Shown one piece after another: positions 8,660-14,863 of a stretch of DNA of 64,000 nucleotides (position 1 is the first letter of the stretch; each line of letters starts with the position of its first letter). Made by a program: the position numbers and the translations under genes. This stretch comes from Rhizobium sp. BK251 (GTDB lineage: Bacteria > Pseudomonadota > Alphaproteobacteria > Rhizobiales > Rhizobiaceae). The notes under the pieces are model-generated. The model was not told the DNA's origin, made no database searches, and saw nothing but the letters and a program-made list of their open reading frames with translations. Where the stretch lies: contig NZ_SLUQ01000002.1 of NCBI RefSeq assembly GCF_004345245.1, positions 496,001 through 560,000 of the forward strand, in the 5' to 3' direction.

Positions 8660-10107
8660 TGACCCTGCCTTTCGGGCAGCGGCGGCTGCACGTCATCGGG
8701 GATCGGATTGACGAAGGGCGTTCCATCGAGGCGAGCCTTGAGATCCGCCTTGGCCGCCTCGATGAGCGCCGGATCGCGGATAAGGTCGATGGCGGTGCTC
8801 GCCATCACCTTTGCCGCGTGCTCGGTTCCCTTGTGGGCAGCCGGAAGCTTGCCCTGCGCCACCAGTTGCCAGGAATGTCCCGGCGTGCCGATCGCATAGG
8901 TCGCGCCGCGCATCTGCACGGTGGGCACCACCCAGCTGACACTGCCGACGTCCGTGGACCCGACGATCGAGCTGTCGCCGGCGTAGAGCGGGAATATTTC
9001 CGCGCAAAGCGGCTGGTCCTTCTTCGGCTTTAGCCCGAACCGCGCATAGGAGGAGGCGATATCTTCGGCGCTCATGGTCTGCTGGAACTTGCGGGCGGTC
9101 TCGCGATCGGTTTCATCGAAGACGGGAGCTCCGAGGCGCTGCAGGTTGGCGAACATCGCCTCTTCCAGAACGGCATTGCCGACGAGGTTGGCATCGCCGG
9201 TGATCACTTCGCTGCGAACGGAGGTTTCCGTCATCAAAGCAGCGCCTTCGGCGACCTTCTTCACCCGATTGACCAGGGCGATCAGCTCCGGAAGATTGCG
9301 GGCGCGGATGAGATAACGCACCGTCGCACGCGCCTGCACCACGTTCGGTGCCGCACCGCCGGTATCCGTCACCGCATAGTGGACGCGCGCCGAGGAGGGC
9401 ATGTGCTCGCGCATATAGTTCACGCCGACATTCATCAGTTCGACGGCGTCGAGTGCGCTGCGCCCGAGATGCGGCGTCGCCGAGGCATGTGAGGCCCGGC
9501 CGGTGAAGTGGAAGTTCAGCTCGTTGCAGGCAAGCGAGACGGGATTGTTGACGCCGGCAAAGGCAGCCGGATGCCATGAGATGGCGATATCGACATCGTC
9601 GAAGACGCCGGCGCGGACCATGAATCCTTTTGACGAGCCGCCTTCCTCTGCCGGGCAGCCATAGTAGCGCACGCGGCCCTTCATCCCGTTCTCGGCAAGG
9701 AAGTCCTTGACGGCTGCCGCGGCCAGCATGGAGCCCGCGCCGAGCATGTTGTGGCCGCAGCCATGGCCGTTGCCGTTCGTGACCGCTTCGCGCTTCTCGG
9801 CAAGACCGGCCTCCTGGCTCAGGCCGGGCAGGGCGTCGAATTCGCCGAGGATGGCGATGACCGGGCCGCCTTCGCCAGCTTCGCCCATGACGGCCGTGGG
9901 CAGGCCCGCGACGCCGCGCTCGACACGAAAGCCCTCGGCTTCCAGCTGGCGCGCATGTTCTTCGGCCGAGCGGTATTCCTCATAATTCGTCTCCGGCATA
10001 TCCCAGATGCGGTCGCTGAGCGCAAAGAAGGCCTCGCGCTTGGCTTCGACGATATCCCACACGGCGTCCGAGTTTTTCATGGCTTTCAAAGCTGCTTCAT
10101 TTCGCAT
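8656..10107 (-). CDS. M20 family amidohydrolase (AbgB/aminoacylase-like)
   Basis: Zinc-dependent peptidase/amidohydrolase of the M20D type, which cleaves N-acyl amino acids such as p-aminobenzoyl-glutamate or N-acyl conjugates to release the amino acid. Metal-site motifs are GEFDALPG, GNGHGCGHNM, PAEEGGSSKG and a C-terminal GTPGHSWQLVAQG; the lid domain holds FTGRASHASATPHLGRSALDA. It is the first gene of the transporter operon. A TTG frame extends to 10155, but it would run through the 30-bp palindrome and has no spaced ribosome site. I prefer the ATG at 10107, with the ATG at 10080 as an alternative. Substrate is unknown. Confidence 0.88.
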   Translation of the reverse strand: MRNEAALKAMKNSDAVWDIVEAKREAFFALSDRIWDMPETNYEEYRSAEEHARQLEAEGFRVERGVAGLPTAVMGEAGEGGPVIAILGEFDALPGLSQEAGLAEKREAVTNGNGHGCGHNMLGAGSMLAAAAVKDFLAENGMKGRVRYYGCPAEEGGSSKGFMVRAGVFDDVDIAISWHPAAFAGVNNPVSLACNELNFHFTGRASHASATPHLGRSALDAVELMNVGVNYMREHMPSSARVHYAVTDTGGAAPNVVQARATVRYLIRARNLPELIALVNRVKKVAEGAALMTETSVRSEVITGDANLVGNAVLEEAMFANLQRLGAPVFDETDRETARKFQQTMSAEDIASSYARFGLKPKKDQPLCAEIFPLYAGDSSIVGSTDVGSVSWVVPTVQMRGATYAIGTPGHSWQLVAQGKLPAAHKGTEHAAKVMASTAIDLIRDPALIEAAKADLKARLDGTPFVNPIPDDVQPPLPERQGQ

Positions 10108-10108
10108 A

Positions 10109-10138
10109 GTATCCAAAATTGGCGCCAATTTAGGATAC
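10109..10138. promoter_or_regulatory. 30-bp near-perfect palindrome, candidate operator of the GntR/FCD regulator
   Basis: The palindrome has outer arms GTATCC and GGATAC, and a perfect inner core AAATTGGCGCCAATTT centred at 10123.5, with one mismatched base pair between them. It lies between the divergent amidohydrolase operon and the GntR gene and overlaps the ribosome-binding region of the amidohydrolase. FCD-type GntR proteins commonly bind such sites next to their own gene; the pairing here is inferred. Confidence 0.7.
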
Positions 10139-10144
10139 AAGCTT

Positions 10145-10182
10145 ATTTTGCGCAATCCTTGTGCATGAATAAATTTGCGCCA
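10145..10182. promoter_or_regulatory. Two further GCGC-centred half-palindromes, possible auxiliary operator sites
   Basis: Two sites resemble the core of the 30-bp palindrome. TTGCGCAA (10148-10155) is a perfect 8-bp palindrome centred at 10151.5. TTTGCGCCA (10174-10182) is centred at 10178.5. They are 28 and 27 bases apart from each other and from the main palindrome, which would suit cooperative binding by the same regulator. Confidence 0.35.
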
Positions 10183-10252
10183 CTGCTAACCGGTTTGGCC
10201 GCCTACATAAATTTGACATGCCGTGATATCGGTTGCGAAAAAGGGAGTTGGA

Positions 10253-10888
10253 ATGGCTGACGTCGTGATGGATTCGAAGCATGAGCCCGTTGATGCCCGC
10301 GACGTGACAGATCTCGTCCTGCAGGAGATCCTGGCGGGCGTGCTGTTGCCCGGTACCTGGCTGAAGCAGATCGATCTCGAGCGGCGCTACAAGTGCACGC
10401 GTCCCGAAGTGCGGCGCGCGCTCGATCGCCTGGCGCAGAAGCGGCTCGTCGAACATGTGCCGAACCGCGGCTATCACGTCTATGAGCCGGACGGGCGGCG
10501 GGCGCGGGAAGTCAGCGAGATTCGTGTCATCCTGGAGACGGCGGTTGCAGACACGATCGTCGAAAACGCGTCGGCAGCCGATATCGCCGCCCTCAAGACG
10601 CTGGCCGCGCATTTCGACCTGATGGTCCTCAATGGCACGATGCTGGAGCTTTACGAGGCCAATCTCGCCTTCCATCGCCAGCTGCTCGTGCTGGGGGGGA
10701 ACCAGGAACTCGTCGACCTCATCACGGAAATCCGTCAGCGCACATCCTCGGCGCCGGTTTCCCAATGGCGGACGCGGGCCCGCGTGGAGCGGTCCGGGCG
10801 CGAACACCATCTGATGGTCGAGGCGATCGAGAAGAAAGAAGCCGAGACGCTGAAGGAGCTGGTGCGCCAGCACATTCTGCAGAGCTGA
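10253..10888 (+). CDS. GntR family transcriptional regulator (FCD/FadR subfamily)
   Basis: DNA-binding regulator of 211 residues. A winged-helix domain lies at about residues 15-80, containing LLPGTWLKQIDLERRY and RPEVRRALDRLAQKRLVEHVPNRGYHV. An all-helical FCD ligand-binding domain follows, with ILETAVADTIVENAS, ANLAFHRQLLVLGGN and a terminal EREHH-type segment (SGREHHLMVEAIEK) carrying metal- or acid-binding histidines. The ATG at 10253 has AAGGGAG six bases upstream; a frame from 10223 is longer but lacks a site. It diverges from the amidohydrolase/ABC operon across the palindrome and probably represses it until the substrate is present. Confidence 0.9.
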   Translation: MADVVMDSKHEPVDARDVTDLVLQEILAGVLLPGTWLKQIDLERRYKCTRPEVRRALDRLAQKRLVEHVPNRGYHVYEPDGRRAREVSEIRVILETAVADTIVENASAADIAALKTLAAHFDLMVLNGTMLELYEANLAFHRQLLVLGGNQELVDLITEIRQRTSSAPVSQWRTRARVERSGREHHLMVEAIEKKEAETLKELVRQHILQS

Positions 10889-10910
10889 GGCGGAGCGCAA
10901 GCCGGAGCTT

Positions 10911-12242
10911 TCAACATGCGGCTGGCAGGGAAAGTACGGCTTCCAGACCGCCGAGCGCCGATCTTCCCAAGCTGAGCTTGCCGCCATAAGCCGCTGCAAT
11001 ATCGCCGGAAATCGCCAACCCGAGGCCTGAGTTGGCGGTGTCGTCCCCGCCGCTCACGCCGCGTTCGAGCATCGAGGCGTAGTCATCGGGCCTTGCGCCC
11101 GGGCCATCGTCGCCGACACGAACCTTGATGGTTTCGCCGTCCCTTTGGGCGCTGAGTTCGATGCGCCGGCGAGCAAAGCGCACGGCGTTGTCGAGAATGT
11201 TGCCGATCGCCTCGGCCACGTCCGCCGGATCGGCCTGGACCGTCAGAGCCGGATCGATGTCGACGCGCCAGTCGATGCCCCTGCCTTCGGTGACCGGCGC
11301 CAGCACGCCGACGAGCTTGCCGGAGATTCCGAGCACGGAGGTCGTCGCCATCTGCTCCACGCCCATCCGTGCGGCCTGCAATTGCCGGTCCGCGCGCTGG
11401 CGAACGAGCTCGATCTGTTGGAGTGCCGTCTCGCGCTTTTGCTCAGGCAGCCCCTCGACCAGATGAGAAAGCACGGTCAGCGGCGTCTTGAGCCCATGTG
11501 CGAGGTCGCTTGCGCGCGCCCTGGCTCGCTCGACGGCCTTTTCACGCTCGGCCAGGAGAAGATTGATCTCGCTCACAAGCGGCTTGACTTCGCTCGGGCC
11601 ATCGGTGGCCATGTATGCGCCAGCGCCGGCGCGGATCCTTGCCACGTCGTTGCGCAGGCGACCAAGTGGCCTGAGGCCGATGACGCCCTGCAGAAATGCG
11701 GCGAACAGCAGAAGCGCGCCCGTCGCCACCAGCATCAATCGCAAGGGCCGGTGATAGCTTTCAAGGGCAGTTTCCATCTCGCTCTTGGAGAAGGCGGTGT
11801 AGATGGTGAAATGCTTCTGTTCGGTGCCGGCGCCGATCGACATGGTCTTGGCCGAGACGAGGATCGCGTTGCCATCCGGGCCTTCCGCCTCGTGGAAGCC
11901 GCAGTAGAGATCCTTCGAGAGCGCGTCCCTTGTCAGTTCCTCGTCCCACAGGGATCGCGAGCGAAGTGGCTGCTGTGCGCCTTGCGGGGATATCTGCCAA
12001 TAGCGGCCCCCCGCCGGAATCTGAAAGCGCGGGTCGGAAGGCTCGCTCGCAAGGGAGAGCCCGCTGTCTTCCACCGTCAGCCGGGCGCCAAGCGCGTCGG
12101 CGATGGCGGTCATTTCGCTGGCATACTGATCGGCAACATAGTCCTCGAACAGATGGCCGAGAACGAGCCAGACGAGTGACAGCGCAAGCGCAATCGCGAC
12201 CAGCGCGCCGGCCGCCAGCCGGAAGCGCAGTGACGAGGTCAT
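10911..12242 (-). CDS. Sensor histidine kinase (PhoQ/FeuQ-like)
   Basis: Inner-membrane two-component kinase of 443 residues. One transmembrane helix lies near residues 8-30 and another near 168-190, bracketing a periplasmic sensor domain. A HAMP-like linker follows. The phosphorylated histidine is in SDLAHGLKTPLTVL, a form typical of PhoQ/FeuQ kinases. ATP-binding boxes are IGNILDNAVRFA (N), VGDDGPG (G1) and SGLGLAI (G2). The gene overlaps the response regulator by 4 bp. Its end lies only 22 bp from the convergent GntR gene, with no terminator hairpin visible. The signal is unknown. Confidence 0.92.
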   Translation of the reverse strand: MTSSLRFRLAAGALVAIALALSLVWLVLGHLFEDYVADQYASEMTAIADALGARLTVEDSGLSLASEPSDPRFQIPAGGRYWQISPQGAQQPLRSRSLWDEELTRDALSKDLYCGFHEAEGPDGNAILVSAKTMSIGAGTEQKHFTIYTAFSKSEMETALESYHRPLRLMLVATGALLLFAAFLQGVIGLRPLGRLRNDVARIRAGAGAYMATDGPSEVKPLVSEINLLLAEREKAVERARARASDLAHGLKTPLTVLSHLVEGLPEQKRETALQQIELVRQRADRQLQAARMGVEQMATTSVLGISGKLVGVLAPVTEGRGIDWRVDIDPALTVQADPADVAEAIGNILDNAVRFARRRIELSAQRDGETIKVRVGDDGPGARPDDYASMLERGVSGGDDTANSGLGLAISGDIAAAYGGKLSLGRSALGGLEAVLSLPAAC

Positions 12243-12904
12243 CGCCGTTTCTCCGGCAGGACGTAGCCAAAGCCGCGGCGGGTCTCGATCGCGTCGCTGT
12301 CGGTCTTCTTGCGCAAGCGGGCGACCATCGCCTCGACGGCATTCTTGGCCGCGTCGTCGTCACGACCCTGGACCTGGCTCGCCAGCTCAGCAGGGCTGAG
12401 GACGGCGCCGGGCCGCTCGATGAACAGCGAGATCATGCGGTATTCGAGGGGACTGAGGTCCAGTTCCCGCCCGTCGAAGGTGACGCGGCGGGACCGCTCG
12501 TCTAGCGTGAAGCGATCGGCCGACCTTACCCGCGCCTCGACCTTCCCGGAACGTCGCAGGAGGGCGCGCAGGCGCGCGACGAGTTCCTCGCTGCGGAATG
12601 GCTTGGGCAGGTAGTCGTCGGCGCCGGCGTCAAAGCCGTCGACCCGCTCCATCCAGGAACCGCGGGCGGTGAGTACCAATATCGGCGTATCGAGGCCTGC
12701 GGCACGCCAGCGCTTCAGGATCGACAGCCCATCCATCCCCGGCAGGCCGAGGTCGAGGATGATGGCGGCGTAGTCACCGGTCTCGCCCTGTTCCCAGACC
12801 TTGGGTCCGGCCGAAAGCACTTCGACGCGATAGCCCTCGCGCTCGAGCTTCTCGGTGACATGGGCTGCGATATTGGCATCATCCTCGGCGAGCAGGATCT
12901 TCAT
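12239..12904 (-). CDS. OmpR/PhoP family response regulator
   Basis: DNA-binding response regulator of 221 residues. The receiver domain (1-115) has the acidic pair AEDD, the phosphoacceptor Asp in AIILDLGLPGMDGLS, Thr in VLTARG and Lys in DDYLPKPF. A winged-helix output domain follows with LDLSPLEYRMISLFI and AVEAMVARLRKK...ETRRGFGYVL features. It sits between the PepSY gene (3-bp gap) and its partner kinase (4-bp overlap), so the three are one operon. Confidence 0.94.
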   Translation of the reverse strand: MKILLAEDDANIAAHVTEKLEREGYRVEVLSAGPKVWEQGETGDYAAIILDLGLPGMDGLSILKRWRAAGLDTPILVLTARGSWMERVDGFDAGADDYLPKPFRSEELVARLRALLRRSGKVEARVRSADRFTLDERSRRVTFDGRELDLSPLEYRMISLFIERPGAVLSPAELASQVQGRDDDAAKNAVEAMVARLRKKTDSDAIETRRGFGYVLPEKRR

Positions 12905-12907
12905 GGA

Positions 12908-13432
12908 TCAATCGCCTCCGAGCAGCGCGCCGCTGCGGGCGTCGACGCGCAGGGTGCGGATCGTGCCGCTGCTGTCGCGCAACTTCAATTGATAGACGTC
13001 GCGAAGGAGAGAACGGTTGAGATCGACGTCGATGACCCGACCGTAGCGTCGGGTGTCGATCTTCTGCAGCACCGACTTCAACGGCAGGATGCGGCCGTCG
13101 CGGACGGCGTCGCGCGCACGGTCGTAGTCCGCACGACCTGAGCCGCTACCACTGCCACTGGTTCCGCCGTGATCGTCGTTGCCGGCATCGTCACCCCCGC
13201 CGCCATGACCGCTGTGGTCGTCGTCGCCTCCACCATGGCCGGAGCTGCCGGAATTCGAACCAGAACCGGAGGAGCCGCCACCCGAACCGCTGCCGCTACC
13301 CGAGCCGCTGCTTCCAGATCCGCTGTTGCTGCCGCCGTCCTTGGCCGCGGCCGGGGAGGCGAGCGAGCCCGTCACGGCCAGGCAGGCGGCCGAGAACAGA
13401 AGAGCAAGAAACCTGCGGCGGGTTGGACCCAT
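12908..13432 (-). CDS. Secreted Gly/Ser-rich protein with C-terminal PepSY domain
   Basis: Exported 174-residue protein. It begins MGPTRRRFLALLFSAAC, a signal peptide with twin-arginine-like features and ASPAAAKDG near the cleavage site. A low-complexity linker of Gly, Ser, Asp and His follows, and then a PepSY-like domain from about residue 100 (DAVRDGRILPLKSVLQKI ... RVDARSGALLG). I chose the ATG at 13432 because it gives the signal peptide directly; a longer frame to 13567 exists. PepSY proteins beside two-component systems often modulate the sensor or bind metals; the His/Asp-rich linker would suit metal binding, but that is inference. Confidence 0.82.
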   Translation of the reverse strand: MGPTRRRFLALLFSAACLAVTGSLASPAAAKDGGSNSGSGSSGSGSGSGSGGGSSGSGSNSGSSGHGGGDDDHSGHGGGGDDAGNDDHGGTSGSGSGSGRADYDRARDAVRDGRILPLKSVLQKIDTRRYGRVIDVDLNRSLLRDVYQLKLRDSSGTIRTLRVDARSGALLGGD

Positions 13433-13656
13433 GGATACCCCGTACGGCATGCACAACGAACAGACTGAACGCTTCGATCCTGCGACACAAGACCGGGAGA
13501 GACGGGCAGGGCGCGGGGCCGGAGACATGGCGCGCCACAGGACCTGGCTCCCCGCCTGTTGCGGCAATCCGCCGACGAACTCACGCGCGTGACTGAGGCC
13601 GGGTCATCTTGTGGCCGAACCTCCGTGCTTGATCGCGAACGGAAAGACCCTTCACG

Positions 13657-14232
13657 TCAGCGCGCCGAGGCCGGCGTGATGGTGATGCTGCCGATCGGGC
13701 CGGGGTTGCGGATGGCGTCGGAGCGATGGACTTTCGCTTCGACGGTCCGCGTGCCGTGCTCGAACTCGACCTCGATCTCAAGGCGACGACCAAGCTGGTC
13801 GGTTGCAACCAGCGAACCGTTCAGAAGGCCGTCGAGCCGATCCTGGGAGACGTCGAGAGTCGTTCGGGGACGCTCGGCGCGATCGTCGTTGCGAGGACGA
13901 CGGTCATCGCGATCGTCCCGGGCGTCATCCCGCCTGTCGCTGCCGTGGCGGTGTCCGCCATTGTCGTCGCCGCCGCGGTCGTAACTATCGGTCCGGCCAT
14001 CATCACTGCTGCGGCCGCCGTCGTCGCCGCGACTATCACCGCCGTGGTCGTCGCTGCGGGAATTGTCTCCGCCGCCTCGACCGGAGTTGCCGCCGCCGTC
14101 ATCGCTTCCGCCGCGCGCAAAGGCTGCGGACGACAGGATGGAGGAGCCCGTCGGCTGCAGGGCGGGGAGGGCGACGGTAAGTGCGAGTGCGGCCGCGGAT
14201 GTGAGAACAACCTTGCTGATACGAATTGGCAT
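13657..14232 (-). CDS. Exported Gly/Asp/Arg-rich protein of unknown function
   Basis: A 191-residue secreted protein with a signal peptide (MPIRISKVVLTSAAALALTV) ending near AAFARGG. About 80 residues of disordered Gly/Ser/Asp/Arg-rich sequence follow. A compact C-terminal region contains TTLDVSQDRLDGLLNGS and LEIEVEFEHGTRTVEAKV. It resembles the neighbouring PepSY protein in overall layout (signal, acidic linker, small C-terminal domain), though I see no sequence match in the C-terminal part. It lies upstream of the PepSY/two-component operon on the same strand, separated by 225 bp. Function unknown. Confidence 0.75.
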   Translation of the reverse strand: MPIRISKVVLTSAAALALTVALPALQPTGSSILSSAAFARGGSDDGGGNSGRGGGDNSRSDDHGGDSRGDDGGRSSDDGRTDSYDRGGDDNGGHRHGSDRRDDARDDRDDRRPRNDDRAERPRTTLDVSQDRLDGLLNGSLVATDQLGRRLEIEVEFEHGTRTVEAKVHRSDAIRNPGPIGSITITPASAR

Positions 14233-14399
14233 GGCCTTTCCTTTCTCGTCTCGATTGGACGAAGACAGGATGGCCGATGGCCACTGACAGGGCGCTGAGC
14301 CCGATCGTCAGCATTTCGTCAGGAAGCTCTCTGTTATTTGCTGCCCCGCCTTGTCAGGCTCTACAGGGCCGCGAGTGCCAATCCACGCCTGTTCGCAGG

Positions 14400-14669
14400 T
14401 CACGGGGGAGAAAGCGGCGGCGCGCCGACGCAGACAGCGATGCGATCGTCCGCCATCGCGATGAAATCCACGCCGCCTCTCTCGAAGGCGAGGCGCAGCT
14501 GCGATTCTGTGGCGCGGTGAATGTCGTGCCGGTCGCCTTCGTAGTCGCGGATCGTGCTTCGCGAGACGCCGGATTCGTCGGCGAGATCGGCTTGTGTCCA
14601 ATCCAGCAATCCGCGTGCTGCCCGGCAAAGGGCCGGTGTCAAAATCCCGAATTTGCTGCCTTGACCCAT
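14400..14669 (-). CDS. Small XRE-family helix-turn-helix regulator
   Basis: Cytoplasmic DNA-binding protein of 89 residues. The HTH occupies about residues 10-60: LTPALCRAARGLLDWTQADL, then ADESGVSRSTIRDYEGDRH as the recognition helix region. The C-terminal tail QLRLAFERGGVDFI is a common ending of this small rhizobial family. It is divergent from the phaAB antiporter operon and separated from it by about 190 bp, so it may regulate itself or the antiporter; neither is shown. Confidence 0.82.
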   Translation of the reverse strand: MGQGSKFGILTPALCRAARGLLDWTQADLADESGVSRSTIRDYEGDRHDIHRATESQLRLAFERGGVDFIAMADDRIAVCVGAPPLSPP

Positions 14670-14682
14670 CCCGCAAATCTAC

Positions 14683-14711
14683 CCATATTGGTCATTATTC
14701 ATCATATATGG
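14683..14711. promoter_or_regulatory. Inverted repeat in the XRE gene upstream region
   Basis: CCATAT (14683-14688) and ATATGG (14706-14711) form an inverted repeat with a 17-base AT-rich spacer. The hexamer GCAAAT is also repeated directly at 14672 and 14711. The position just upstream of the XRE start at 14669 suits an autoregulatory site. Confidence 0.25.
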
Positions 14712-14863
14712 CAAATTTGCTTCATTTCCTAGCTCCCGCTCCAAGAAGCGGACAATTGGGTAATTGGCACTTGAACTGAAAGGGTTAGGGCGTTGGGATA
14801 ACGAGCGGACCGATTTTTCTCCTTCTACTGCTGGTCCTGCCATTTTTCGGAAGCCTCCTGTCC

